Source of the DNA: Flavipsychrobacter sp. | GTDB lineage: Bacteria > Bacteroidota > Bacteroidia > Chitinophagales > Chitinophagaceae | Length of the DNA: 64,000 nt | Reading direction: 5' to 3' | NCBI GenBank assembly: GCA_031292525.1 | Contig: JARLGY010000037.1 | Span: forward strand, 186,001 to 250,000 | Part shown: positions 1 through 7,946 of the stretch, in pieces | Layout of the letters: every line of letters starts with the position of its first letter | Numbering within the stretch: the stretch's first letter is position 1 | Position numbers and translations under genes: made by a program | The notes under the pieces: generated by a model | Databases searched by the model: none | What the model was told of the DNA's origin: nothing | What the model saw: the letters and a program-made list of their open reading frames with translations, nothing else

Positions 1-216
1 TTGTATTGCCATACTAACTTGACATTCTAGTTCGGAGAACGCCATGTTATGAGCCATAGTCTCTCTGATATCCGAATCGAATAGCGATGTATAAAATTTC
101 AGAAAATAGAAGTCGTAATCAAATGGCGCAAGAGAACTTGGCACTAGGGATCTGGAATAAGAGGACTTACCAGAGCCGTTGCAGCCCGCGATAATCAAAA
201 GGACAGGCTCAGACAT
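1..216 (-). CDS. Zeta-toxin-like P-loop kinase, N-terminal part (cut by window edge)
   Basis: Only the first 72 residues lie in the window; the frame stays open to base 1. The start ATG is at 214-216. The N-terminus shows a hydrophobic strand followed by the P-loop GCNGSGKSS at residues 12-20, then DYDFY, the type of layout seen in zeta-toxin/AAA small-molecule kinases of Bacteroidota and Proteobacteria. Family members phosphorylate UDP-sugars (toxins) or act as unknown P-loop kinases. The start codon overlaps the end of a tiny upstream gene (209-373), the tight coupling typical of toxin-antitoxin pairs. Toxin activity is an inference: the catalytic C-terminal part is outside the window, and a generic AAA-type ATPase is the main alternative. 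Confidence 0.6.
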   Translation of the reverse strand, partial: MSEPVLLIIAGCNGSGKSSYSRSLVPSSLAPFDYDFYFLKFYTSLFDSDIRETMAHNMAFSELECQVSMAIQ

Positions 217-373
217 TTCTGAATTGTGGAGCTACTTTTGGCGATTTGATCTGAGTACCAGATTTGACACTTTTTTCATAAACTTCAACCTGGCGTTTTA
301 TCTCCGGCATAGCCTTACGCATCTGTTCCAAAGTATGTGCTACACGTTGTTCCGTCTTTGATACCTTCTTCAT
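209..373 (-). CDS. Small basic protein, putative antitoxin partner of the zeta-like kinase
   Basis: A 54-residue frame starting MKKVSKTEQR and ending FRNV, followed by TGA. It is rich in Lys, Arg, Glu and Gln, and the middle (residues 5-35) is predicted helical. Its stop overlaps the kinase start by 8 bases, so the two are almost certainly co-translated. In known zeta-type loci the upstream small gene is often the antitoxin, which is the reason for the call. There is no recognisable DNA-binding motif. It is too short for standard ORF callers with a 60-aa cut-off. The gene itself is fairly likely because of the overlap; its function is inferred from position only. Confidence 0.5.
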   Translation of the reverse strand: MKKVSKTEQRVAHTLEQMRKAMPEIKRQVEVYEKSVKSGTQIKSPKVAPQFRNV

Positions 374-478
374 AACACAAATTTACAAAAAATGATCGAT
401 GTGGCTTTATACTGGTCTGTGATTGAGGCAACTCTTCATTCCATCACATTCCTCTCTACGTTGTCGCACTACTTTATT

Positions 479-841
479 TTATTTCAATTTTTCGTTGGCT
501 TTGTGTCGTTCCGCATCACGGTTTGTCTTTTTTTCTACATTCTTCCTCAACGCCTCAGTCAGGTCCACACCTGTTTGGTTGGCAAGGCACAGCAACACCC
601 AAAGCACATCGGCCATTTCATCAGCCAGATCAGCTTTTTTGTCGCTTTCTTTAAACGATTGCTCCCCGTACTTTCGTACCATAATGCGGGCCAGCTCACC
701 CGTTTCTTCCATCAATATGCCCAAGTTGGTAAGCTCGCTATAGTAGCGTACACCTATGGTTTTTATCCATTCATCTACCTGTTGTTGCGCTTCGCGTATG
801 GTTACATCCACCTTGTAAGTTGTATTTGTTTGTTTACACAA
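479..841 (-). CDS. MazG-like nucleotide pyrophosphohydrolase
   Basis: A 120-aa all-alpha protein of the MazG/dUTPase-like NTP pyrophosphatase superfamily, which hydrolyses (d)NTPs to monophosphates and pyrophosphate with Mg2+. The metal-binding signature is visible: EExxE at residues 45-49 (EETGE), then the second helix with ExxD at about 75-78 (DLADEMADVLW). The length fits the single-domain house-cleaning type rather than the two-domain MazG of E. coli. The first ten residues are not conserved in appearance, so a start slightly further in is possible. It is transcribed leftward, away from the moxR gene at 883, with a 41-bp shared promoter gap. Confidence 0.85.
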   Translation of the reverse strand: MCKQTNTTYKVDVTIREAQQQVDEWIKTIGVRYYSELTNLGILMEETGELARIMVRKYGEQSFKESDKKADLADEMADVLWVLLCLANQTGVDLTEALRKNVEKKTNRDAERHKANEKLK

Positions 842-882
842 AATAATGGAACTTCCACAATTAAATTATAGAAAGAAACCCG

Positions 883-1848
883 ATGGAGGCTTACAAAACG
901 GATATAGAAGCGGCTGGTGCATTAAAGAATACCTATGATACCATTCGCACGTCGATAGGGAAGGTAATAGTAGGTCAGGACGATGTTGTGAGTAAGCTCA
1001 TCATAAGCATATTATGTAATGGGCATAGTTTGCTGGTTGGTGTTCCCGGCCTTGCAAAAACATTGCTGGTAAAAACCGTGGCCGATGTGCTTGACCTATC
1101 TTTCAAGCGCATACAGTTCACACCAGACTTGATGCCGAGCGATATAACCGGTGCAGAAATACTGGACGAGCAAAGGGCTTTCCGTTTCCTGAAAGGCCCC
1201 ATATTTGCAAATATTATCCTGGCCGATGAAATAAACCGTACGCCGCCTAAAACACAGGCTGCCCTGCTGGAAGCCATGCAGGAGCGCAATGTAACCGCGG
1301 CTGGTACTATATATAAACTGCCTGCACCGTTCTTTGTACTGGCAACACAGAACCCTATAGAGCAAGAAGGTACATACCCATTACCGGAAGCTCAGTTGGA
1401 TCGTTTTATGTTCCAGATCATGCTCGACTATCCATCTTTTGCTGAGGAAGTGACCATTGTGCGAAATACTACAGGCGCAAATAATGTATCGCTAACTAAG
1501 GTACTCAACGCTGAGGCTATACTTGCTTTCCAGGATCTTGTACGTAGAGTACCAGTGCCCGATAATGTGCTGGAATATGCTGTAGGGCTTGTGCATAAAA
1601 CAAGACCTGGGTCTGCCAAGGCACATGCTGCCGCTACGCAATATATATCGTATGGTGCCGGACCACGTGCTTCACAATACCTGGTGCTGGGGGCCAAATG
1701 CCATGCACTGCTGCAGGGCAAGTACTCACCCGATATCGAAGATGTACGCGAAATGGCATTGCCTGTCCTCCGCCACAGGGTGCTGCGCAACTACAAGGCC
1801 GAAGCTGAAGGCATTACCCAGGAATCATTGATAAAACAGCTTTTATAA
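883..1848 (+). CDS. MoxR-family AAA+ ATPase
   Basis: A 321-aa AAA+ ATPase of the MoxR family, which act as chaperones for assembly or metal insertion in partner proteins. Walker A is GVPGLAKT at residues 53-60, Walker B LADEIN at about 113-118, followed by sensor-like ATQNPIEQEGTYPLPEAQ with the arginine-rich C-terminal lid. Length and motif order are standard. MoxR genes are normally followed by a DUF58/VWA partner; here the stop codon overlaps (TAATG) the start of a DUF1569/DinB-like gene instead, so its usual partner is missing from this locus. ATP hydrolysis can be assumed from motifs; the client is unknown. Confidence 0.93.
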   Translation: MEAYKTDIEAAGALKNTYDTIRTSIGKVIVGQDDVVSKLIISILCNGHSLLVGVPGLAKTLLVKTVADVLDLSFKRIQFTPDLMPSDITGAEILDEQRAFRFLKGPIFANIILADEINRTPPKTQAALLEAMQERNVTAAGTIYKLPAPFFVLATQNPIEQEGTYPLPEAQLDRFMFQIMLDYPSFAEEVTIVRNTTGANNVSLTKVLNAEAILAFQDLVRRVPVPDNVLEYAVGLVHKTRPGSAKAHAAATQYISYGAGPRASQYLVLGAKCHALLQGKYSPDIEDVREMALPVLRHRVLRNYKAEAEGITQESLIKQLL

Positions 1849-2321
1849 TGTTAACAGTAGCAGAAAAAGCCAATTTTCTTAAAACTGAATTTGCAAAACG
1901 CCTGGCAGCCATAGACCCGGCCACTGCACCCTTATGGGGCAAGATGAATGTGCAACAGATGATAGAGCACATGAGTGGGGCCATGCGGCAGGCAAGTGGT
2001 AAAATACCAGCAACCGAAGTATTAACACCTGCCGAAAATATACCCCGCATGCAGGCTTTTATACAAAGCGACAAACCATTCAGGGAAAATACACCCAATG
2101 CGCTATTGCCCGATGAACCTATACCGACAAAACATACCTCTATTGAAGATGCATTGGAAGAACTACAACAGGAGATAGACTATTTTTTTGCGCATTACCA
2201 AAATAATGCAGGCACTACCGTACGTAATCCTTTCTTTGGCGATCTGGATTATGATATGCAATTGCACTTGTTGTACAAACATGCACAACACCATTTGAGG
2301 CAGTTTGGGGCTGTTGTTTAA
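1848..2321 (+). CDS. DinB-like/DUF1569 family protein
   Basis: A 157-aa protein that looks like the DUF1569 branch of the DinB/YfiT four-helix-bundle superfamily. Visible features are a helix with the MNVQQMIEHMSGA segment near residues 35-47 and a C-terminal LLYKHAQHHLRQFG helix, giving the three-His arrangement (H43 and the H of KHAQHH) used to hold a metal in this superfamily. Known relatives include thiol transferases, but no reaction can be assigned here. It starts on the last base of the moxR stop, so the two are translationally coupled. It converges with the PaiB-like gene at 2329. Confidence 0.7.
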   Translation: MLTVAEKANFLKTEFAKRLAAIDPATAPLWGKMNVQQMIEHMSGAMRQASGKIPATEVLTPAENIPRMQAFIQSDKPFRENTPNALLPDEPIPTKHTSIEDALEELQQEIDYFFAHYQNNAGTTVRNPFFGDLDYDMQLHLLYKHAQHHLRQFGAVV

Positions 2322-2328
2322 ACACTAT

Positions 2329-2955
2329 CTAGTCAAACAGGTTAGGGCGTCTCTTTCTCATTTCCGTACTTATTTTATGTGCTTCTGTATCGGCGGAGGA
2401 TTGCAGGTGGTGTACTATGTTCTTGTAGCTCTCATCATCCCGGTTTTGGCTGAGTTTGAATATGGGGTAAATGCTTGTGGCCTCAATTTCCAGGCCTGCT
2501 ATGGCGCCTACAAGAGAGGGCATATAATCTTTGGGCAGATCGCTAGTCAATAACGGATTTTGCTGCTCTGCTTCAAAACGTGCAGTAAGCCGGGCGAGTA
2601 ATTCCATCGTCTCTTCATTGCTCATTATACGGCACTTGCCACGCACATGCACCGTCTGGTAGTTCCAGGTACCACCCATCTTTTCGGTGTACCAGCTGGG
2701 ACTCACATAGCAATTTGAGCCCTGAAACAACAATAATACATCCGGATTATGCTCAATAGCTGCATAATGATCGGTATGCCGCATGATATGACAAGTAACA
2801 ACCATTTTCCCATCTGCCTTATGTAGTAATACGGGCACTTGGGTAGCAACACTTGTATTATTATGGCATCCGATAAGCGTCACGAACGGATGCTCCTCCA
2901 TAAACGTCTCAACAACTGAGGCATCGGGTTCGGTAAACTGGGGAATTTTATACAT
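2329..2955 (-). CDS. PaiB-like FMN-binding split-barrel protein
   Basis: This 208-aa protein matches the PaiB/YPO2804-type flavin-binding split-barrel family (called negative transcriptional regulators after Bacillus PaiB). Diagnostic segments are the N-terminal MYKIPQF, the HIMRHTDHYAAIE segment around residue 60, the VSPSWY motif near residue 85, NYQTVHVRG near 100, and LVGAIAGLEIE followed by KLSQN near 150-170, where flavin phosphate-binding and dimer contacts lie in relatives. I use the internal Met at 2955 because family members begin with MY; the frame opens three codons earlier at 2964. Regulation of sporulation or proteases as in Bacillus should not be transferred; FMN or heme binding is more likely the shared property. 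Confidence 0.85.
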   Translation of the reverse strand: MYKIPQFTEPDASVVETFMEEHPFVTLIGCHNNTSVATQVPVLLHKADGKMVVTCHIMRHTDHYAAIEHNPDVLLLFQGSNCYVSPSWYTEKMGGTWNYQTVHVRGKCRIMSNEETMELLARLTARFEAEQQNPLLTSDLPKDYMPSLVGAIAGLEIEATSIYPIFKLSQNRDDESYKNIVHHLQSSADTEAHKISTEMRKRRPNLFD

Positions 2956-3012
2956 AAGGACCACTGCGTTGTGTTATAAAATTAACCAACCAGCGCCATT
3001 TGTATCAAGTAT

Positions 3013-3150
3013 TTATCTTCTTTTTATCTTAAGGTTTCGCTCAAAAGCCAATCCTCTCAGCCAACCATAAGTAACAACGGCAGCCATCATCGTAAGACAA
3101 AGCACTCCAAACCATTTCAATATTTCTTGTGTAAGTGTAACATGTTCCAT
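3013..3150 (-). CDS. Possible small single-pass membrane protein
   Basis: A 45-codon frame starting MEHVTLTQEI and ending LKIKRR. Residues 11-34 form one hydrophobic segment (with VLCLTMMAAVVTY), followed by a basic tail, so an N-out/C-in single-pass helix is plausible. It lies 57 bases upstream of the PaiB-like start on the same strand and may be co-transcribed. It has no homology that I recognise and is short enough to arise by chance; the clean amphipathic layout is the only support. Confidence 0.35.
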   Translation of the reverse strand: MEHVTLTQEILKWFGVLCLTMMAAVVTYGWLRGLAFERNLKIKRR

Positions 3151-3336
3151 TCTAAAGTATATTTTCTAATATTAATCTTTAAAAATCGTGCTAGGCTATG
3201 CCAAGTTATAAGCTATTGTTAATTGAATGTTGATAAAGAACTTATCCGGCTATAGCATTTATATTGCAGTCTTGCTCCCATTCTTCGTGCTGAAAACCTC
3301 AATAAAAAAGAAGAAAAGAGCTAATTTTTATCAATC

Positions 3337-3924
3337 ATGAAAGCTGTTGTTGCCTTTTTAATGCCAATATTCCTGCTGTTTGCAGCCTGCAATAATGGTA
3401 TTGATATACACCTGGCTAAAGAACGGGCGTTTGAAATGCAAATAACCCGGCTGCAACAGCGCATTAAGGTATTACAAGATAGCTTATCAGTATATACGAG
3501 CTCAGCAGATACGGGGACTGTTGTACATGGCACAACTTCTAAAAACCGGAGCATACAAGACCGAGGTAATGGTAATGGCGATCCATCTGAACCTAACCTT
3601 TACAAGAATATTGTCTTTCACCACGCCCATGTAAGCCAGTCAACCAGCAATACTCCCGGACTTTTCCCTGAAGGCAGCGACAGACTGTTATTTATAAAGG
3701 ATGTAGTTTATCTGTCTGACTGGGGACATCAATTAATGCTCAATGAGATCTATGCACGCCATGGTATGATATTCAACAATATTAAGCTCAGCAATCATTT
3801 CAATGCACAACGCTGGTACCATGGCACATCTTACAACGTAACCAACAAATTATCTACTACCGAGCTGCAAAATGTAGAATTTCTGAAGACCTATAAATAT
3901 AGTCCAGATCCCCAAGTACAATAA
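3337..3924 (+). CDS. YARHG-domain lipoprotein
   Basis: A 195-aa secreted lipoprotein. The N-terminus is a type II signal peptide with lipobox FAAC (Cys18), then a predicted coiled coil at about residues 25-50 (AFEMQITRLQQRIKVLQDSL), a low-complexity linker, and a C-terminal YARHG domain. The YARHG motif itself is at residues 139-143, followed by F-x-W-style residues (HFNAQRWYHG) and a final helix ending LKTYK. YARHG is a short extracellular module of unknown ligand, found attached to membrane-anchored proteins in Bacteroidota and Firmicutes. The lipoprotein is likely anchored in the outer membrane facing the periplasm or surface. Confidence 0.8.
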   Translation: MKAVVAFLMPIFLLFAACNNGIDIHLAKERAFEMQITRLQQRIKVLQDSLSVYTSSADTGTVVHGTTSKNRSIQDRGNGNGDPSEPNLYKNIVFHHAHVSQSTSNTPGLFPEGSDRLLFIKDVVYLSDWGHQLMLNEIYARHGMIFNNIKLSNHFNAQRWYHGTSYNVTNKLSTTELQNVEFLKTYKYSPDPQVQ

Positions 3925-3998
3925 AAAACATTAACAGTAATATTCCGCAGCAGGAATAGTATGTGTTACACTCATTTTATACCTTTCGAAAAAAAACA

Positions 3999-4316
3999 AT
4001 GAAAAAGATCTTCTCTACACTTGCGGGGTTATTATTAATGGGTTCCATAGCCTTCGGCCAAACTGCGACAACAACAAGGCAAACTAAAACTAAAACTGAA
4101 ACTAAAAGCACCAAAACATCTGGGAAGCCAGTACTAAAAGCAAATACGACTACTACCCAAACTGAAACCAAAGCTACACAGGCAACCAAACTAAAAAAGG
4201 ATGGTACGCCAGACAAGCGCTATAAAGAGAATCAGCATTTGAAAAAGGATGGCACCCCTGATATGCGCTACAAATCGAACAAAAAAACAACAACCACTAC
4301 CACAAAAAACAACTAA
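3999..4316 (+). CDS. Secreted Lys/Thr-rich protein with KKDGTPD repeats
   Basis: 105 aa. I start at MKKIFST (3999), which gives a clean signal peptide ending SIAFGQ; an upstream in-frame ATG at 3963 would put 12 unlikely residues in front. The mature part is almost only Thr, Lys, Gln and Glu, followed by two copies of the motif LKKDGTPDxRYK (about residues 66-77 and 82-93). Similar KKDGTPD-type repeats are seen in small exported proteins of Bacteroidota; function unknown. It is intrinsically disordered and strongly basic, which could suit polyanion or cell-wall binding (inference). A terminator follows directly at 4324. Confidence 0.7.
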   Translation: MKKIFSTLAGLLLMGSIAFGQTATTTRQTKTKTETKSTKTSGKPVLKANTTTTQTETKATQATKLKKDGTPDKRYKENQHLKKDGTPDMRYKSNKKTTTTTTKNN

Positions 4317-4323
4317 CTAAGAC

Positions 4324-4355
4324 AAAATGGCTCCTTTTCTGGAGCCATTTTCCTT
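4324..4355 (+). terminator. Rho-independent terminator after the KKDGTPD gene
   Basis: Perfect 11-bp stem AAAATGGCTCC / GGAGCCATTTT with a 6-base loop (TTTTCT) and following T-rich stretch. It also contains the first in-frame ATG of the thioredoxin frame (4327), which argues that this ATG is not the true start of that gene. Confidence 0.85.
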
Positions 4356-4395
4356 TGGAACGGTTTTCGATGCATCTTATTTAAATGTATTTTCT

Positions 4396-4695
4396 ATGGA
4401 TTCATTTAATGATGTTATAAAATCTGATAAACCGGTGCTCGTCGATTTTTTTGCTACCTGGTGTGGCCCATGTAAAATGATGACTCCAATACTCCACGAT
4501 GTAAAAACCGCCATGGGCGACAAAGTGACGATAATAAAAGTGGATGTGGACAAGAATACCGAAGTAGCCTCACACTACCAGGTGCAGGGTGTACCCACTC
4601 TTATCCTCTTCCGCAATGGCGAGGTAAAATGGCGCCAGAGTGGGGTTATGCAGTCAAAACAATTGCAAGAGATCATATCTCGCTTGGGGAGTTAA
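4396..4695 (+). CDS. trxA: Thioredoxin
   Basis: A 99-aa single-domain thioredoxin with active site WCGPC (W22-C26), the preceding DFFATW strand, the cis-Pro segment VPTL and the Gly-rich end FRNGEV. It reduces protein disulfides in the cytoplasm (no signal peptide). The open frame begins at 4327 but that ATG lies inside a terminator stem; the Met at 4396 (MDSFNDVIKS) gives the normal thioredoxin length and is used here. It converges with purF; a bidirectional hairpin separates them. Confidence 0.92.
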   Translation: MDSFNDVIKSDKPVLVDFFATWCGPCKMMTPILHDVKTAMGDKVTIIKVDVDKNTEVASHYQVQGVPTLILFRNGEVKWRQSGVMQSKQLQEIISRLGS

Positions 4696-4727
4696 TAAGT
4701 CATAGTGCTCAACATTCCTCAAATGGA

Positions 4728-4767
4728 AAAGTCGTTAACTGGCATTCAATTACCTGTTAACGACTTT
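4728..4767. terminator. Bidirectional terminator between trxA and purF
   Basis: Perfect 12-bp inverted repeat AAAGTCGTTAAC / GTTAACGACTTT with a 16-base loop, between convergent genes. A-rich on the left and T-rich on the right, so it can serve both strands. Confidence 0.75.
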
Positions 4768-4790
4768 GTATTTATGACAAAGAGTTAAAC

Positions 4791-6638
4791 CTAATATCCC
4801 CTGCCTTCTTTATTCTCCATATAATTCATGAATGCCCTGTTACTTACGCGGTTGCCACCTGGGGTTGGGTAGTTACCGGTAAAGTACCAGTCGCCGGTAT
4901 GGTCTGGGCAGGCGTTGTGCAGGCCATCTAATGTCTGGTAGATAATCTCTACTGGTATCTTTATCTCTGCAGGCGTTAGCATTACGCCTATCTTCTTGCT
5001 TACTTCTTCATCGCTAAATGATGCATAAATGGCTTTTACAAAATTCTGCTCATGCAGCTTGCCGCTAGCGTCAGCTTCTTTGCACCGCAAATGCACATCC
5101 TTCAGTAAGTCTTCTTCTCCACGGTCTTTAAGTAACTGTACGGCTGCTCTGAAGGCTATAAAATCGCTCATGCGGCTCATATCTATACCATAGCAATCGG
5201 GAAACCTGATCTGTGGGGCGGAAGAAACTATTACAATGCGCTTTGGTTCCAGTCGTGACAGCATCTTAATAATACTCTCCTTAAGTGTGGTACCGCGTAC
5301 TATAGAGTCGTCTATTACAACAACAGTATCCACATTCTTCTTTACCGTACCATAGGTTATATCATACACATGCTGCACCATCTCATTGCGCGAAGAGTCT
5401 TCGGTAATGAACGTGCGCATCTTCACATCTTTAATCGCTATTTTTTCTATACGCACTCGCCGGCTTATCATCTCGTGCAGTTCCTCTTCGGTCATGCTGT
5501 GCCTACGGTTCACTATCCGTTCCAGCTTCACATTCGTAAGGTAGTCCTCAAGTCCCTTTATCAGGCCATAGAAGGCGATCTCTGCTGTGTTAGGTATAAA
5601 CGATACTATTGTATTTTTCAGGTCATTATCCAGCGCTTCCAGTACTTTACCACTGAGGTTGCGGCCCAGTTGCATACGTTCCTTATATATATCCGGATCG
5701 CTGCCACGGCTGAAGTAGATACGCTCAAAACTACATGCAGTTAATGTTCTTCTGGGCAGTATTTGCGGTGTGCTGAATGTACCATCCTTCTTCACTATTA
5801 TAGCCTGTCCAGGTTCTATTGCCAGCACTTCTTCCTGAGGCACATTAAATGCTGTCATAATGGCTGCCCTTTCAGATGCGGCTACCACCACTTCATCATT
5901 TTTATAGTAAAAGGCAGGTCGTATGCCATTTGGGTCACGCATTACAAAACTATCTCCGTTACCCACAAGCCCACAAAACACATAACCACCATCAAAATGC
6001 AGGGTAGATTGTTTCAATACACCTTCCAGGTCGGGATCTTTCGGATTCAGATCGTCTGCCATACACAAGTAGTAGTGTACGGTTTCTATCATAGCCCCCA
6101 GGTCGCTTTCCCTTATAGTGGTGGTTGGCCTTTGCGCTAACATGGCAAACAGCTCATCCGTATTCACCAGGTTAAAGTTACCTGCCATGGTGAGGTTGCG
6201 AGTAGGGTTAATGTTAGATTTGATGAATGGGTGGCAAAACTCTACATTATTGCGCCCCTGGGTGCCATAACGCAGGTGCCCAAGCAATACTTCGCCCATA
6301 AACCTCAGGTAGCCCTTCAGCATATTAGGGTGTTGTAATATATCAGGGTATTGTTTTTCTACCTCGGCTACTTCCTGCTGTATGTTCTGGAATATCTGGG
6401 CTATGGCTTGTGGCCCCGATATACGCAATCGCTGCATATACTGGTGTCCGGGTTCTATATTCAGCTTCACTGTAGCTATACCCGCGCCATCCTGCCCGCG
6501 GTTGTGCTGCTTTTCCATAAGCAGGTATAACTTGTTAAGGCCGTAAAAGGCTGTACCGTAAGTGCTGAGGTAATGTGAGGGTGCTTTTAACAGGCGTACA
6601 AAAGCTAACCCGCATTCGTGGCGTATCGCGTCAGACAT
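4791..6638 (-). CDS. purF: Amidophosphoribosyltransferase (glutamine PRPP amidotransferase)
   Basis: 615 aa; catalyses the first committed step of purine synthesis, PRPP + Gln to phosphoribosylamine. The N-terminal Ntn-type glutaminase has its catalytic Cys at position 9 (HECGLAF), so an 8-residue propeptide would have to be removed, unlike the MCG start of E. coli PurF; this longer form is common in Bacteroidota. Other glutaminase signatures are NRGQDGAG (46-53), HLRYGTQG (121-128) and GNFNLVN (153-159). The PRTase signature IDDSIVRGTT is at 442-451. Conserved DPNGIRP lies at 235-241. The gene follows a LysE-type exporter with 15 bases between them, so they may share a transcript. Confidence 0.96.
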   Translation of the reverse strand: MSDAIRHECGLAFVRLLKAPSHYLSTYGTAFYGLNKLYLLMEKQHNRGQDGAGIATVKLNIEPGHQYMQRLRISGPQAIAQIFQNIQQEVAEVEKQYPDILQHPNMLKGYLRFMGEVLLGHLRYGTQGRNNVEFCHPFIKSNINPTRNLTMAGNFNLVNTDELFAMLAQRPTTTIRESDLGAMIETVHYYLCMADDLNPKDPDLEGVLKQSTLHFDGGYVFCGLVGNGDSFVMRDPNGIRPAFYYKNDEVVVAASERAAIMTAFNVPQEEVLAIEPGQAIIVKKDGTFSTPQILPRRTLTACSFERIYFSRGSDPDIYKERMQLGRNLSGKVLEALDNDLKNTIVSFIPNTAEIAFYGLIKGLEDYLTNVKLERIVNRRHSMTEEELHEMISRRVRIEKIAIKDVKMRTFITEDSSRNEMVQHVYDITYGTVKKNVDTVVVIDDSIVRGTTLKESIIKMLSRLEPKRIVIVSSAPQIRFPDCYGIDMSRMSDFIAFRAAVQLLKDRGEEDLLKDVHLRCKEADASGKLHEQNFVKAIYASFSDEEVSKKIGVMLTPAEIKIPVEIIYQTLDGLHNACPDHTGDWYFTGNYPTPGGNRVSNRAFMNYMENKEGRGY

Positions 6639-6653
6639 GAGGCGGCAAAGATA

Positions 6654-7361
6654 CTAACCTTTAAGAATGTTTTGATCTTTTAGCGGGGTATGTTGATATA
6701 ACGACTCTTTATTAACAGTTTTCTTAGAGCCTATATTAAAATATGTTGTAAAGGCTAAGGCCAACCCAATACCTAAAATACATAAAGATGATATTTTCTG
6801 CAATATCATTACTCTGTGGGCATTCAGCTGCCGCCGTATCCTATCTGCAAGAAAAACCTTCAGGAAATCTATAGAAAGTACCAGCCCCAGGCAGCATGCA
6901 AAGAATATGATCCTGTACAATACTGTTTTATCTGCAATAGCAGTTACCGCTCCAAGCCAGGTAATGAACACCCCAGGATTTAATGTATTTATGAGAAAAC
7001 CACTGAGCCAAATTTTAAAATAATGGCCACCGGTAATGACGGTAGGTTCTTTAGTGGGCGACTGGGATTTCTTCTTGCTGAGCAAACCTACAAGACCTAC
7101 TATGCATAAGGCTGCGGCCCCACCGTACGAAATAACTTTTTTATACTCTTCCAGGTAAACCAACCATACCGCAGCAATGTTCGCGATAATCACATACGAA
7201 ATATCGCTAAATGATACCCCTAGCACAAAAGCTATACCCGCCTTATAGCTGCTGGTAAGACTGTATTTAATAACGGCAAACAGTGTGGGCCCTACCGATA
7301 TGGCCAAAAAAAGCCCCAGCAACAAACCCTGTACTATAGCCGCAACAATATGTATCTGCAT
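6654..7361 (-). CDS. LysE/RhtB-family exporter
   Basis: A 235-aa inner-membrane protein with about six hydrophobic helices. The N-terminal segment GLLLGLFLAISVGPTLFAVI carries the GPxxxxVI-type signature of LysE/RhtB amino-acid and small-metabolite exporters, and the NPGVFITWLG segment around residue 130 is the second conserved LysE motif. A Lys-rich cytoplasmic loop (SKKKSQSPTKE) separates the halves. Substrate cannot be told. It lies between tsaE (58 bases upstream) and purF (15 bases downstream), all on the minus strand, so this could be an operon; a link to purine metabolism is possible but unproven. Confidence 0.85.
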   Translation of the reverse strand: MQIHIVAAIVQGLLLGLFLAISVGPTLFAVIKYSLTSSYKAGIAFVLGVSFSDISYVIIANIAAVWLVYLEEYKKVISYGGAAALCIVGLVGLLSKKKSQSPTKEPTVITGGHYFKIWLSGFLINTLNPGVFITWLGAVTAIADKTVLYRIIFFACCLGLVLSIDFLKVFLADRIRRQLNAHRVMILQKISSLCILGIGLALAFTTYFNIGSKKTVNKESLYQHTPLKDQNILKG

Positions 7362-7419
7362 ATTTTTCTACTTGGGTAAACTACCGTATTCTATATACGA
7401 TCGTTTGGGCTTATTGTGT

Positions 7420-7860
7420 TTATATAAATTTTATGCTCATTTCCCTTTCTGTAGGCGACAGTATGTTGATGTCTGCCCAAGCATACGGGTGCGGCAGTAA
7501 CTGTACAGCAATATCAGGCCACTCTACAAAACAAATGGCGTTTTGCTGCAACAGGCAATCTTCAACACCCGCATTTACAGCCTCTTCGGCATCTTTAAGC
7601 CGATACCAGTCCATATGGTAAATAATGCCTGTACCCCCTGCTTTTTGTGGAAAATGATACTCGTTAATCAATGCGTAGGTAGGGCTGCTTACATTATCTG
7701 TAACTCCCATATGCTCGCATAAGGCATGTATAAAGGTGGTTTTACCTGCCCCCATATCGCCATTAAATGCTATTATTCTATAACCTTGCACCTGTTGCCA
7801 CAGCTGGGCTGCAGCTTCCTGTATGGTATCCAGTGTATAATGAATGTTGTCATCCGTCAT
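7420..7860 (-). CDS. tsaE: tRNA threonylcarbamoyladenosine biosynthesis ATPase TsaE
   Basis: About 146 aa when started at the Met at 7860 (MTDDNIHYTL); an in-frame Met at 7917 would add 19 residues with no family similarity. The P-loop GDMGAGKTT is at residues 34-42, followed by SSPTYALINEY with the Thr/Tyr typical of the family, then HMDWYRL and a Glu-Trp pair (FVEWPD). TsaE works with TsaB and TsaD to transfer threonylcarbamoyl to A37 of ANN-reading tRNAs. Length and motif order are normal. Upstream is an NmrA-like gene on the same strand. Confidence 0.92.
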   Translation of the reverse strand: MTDDNIHYTLDTIQEAAAQLWQQVQGYRIIAFNGDMGAGKTTFIHALCEHMGVTDNVSSPTYALINEYHFPQKAGGTGIIYHMDWYRLKDAEEAVNAGVEDCLLQQNAICFVEWPDIAVQLLPHPYAWADINILSPTEREMSIKFI

Positions 7861-7946
7861 ATTGGGTGCTAAGATACAGGGAAAATAGAATAGGTGGTCC
7901 CCGTGCATTCCCGGCAACCAGCTATGTTTGTTTAATATCTTTTAGC

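Noticed and set aside
179-361. Plus-strand 60-codon frame
   Set aside because: It is antisense to the better supported overlapping kinase/small-gene pair on the minus strand and has no recognisable pattern.
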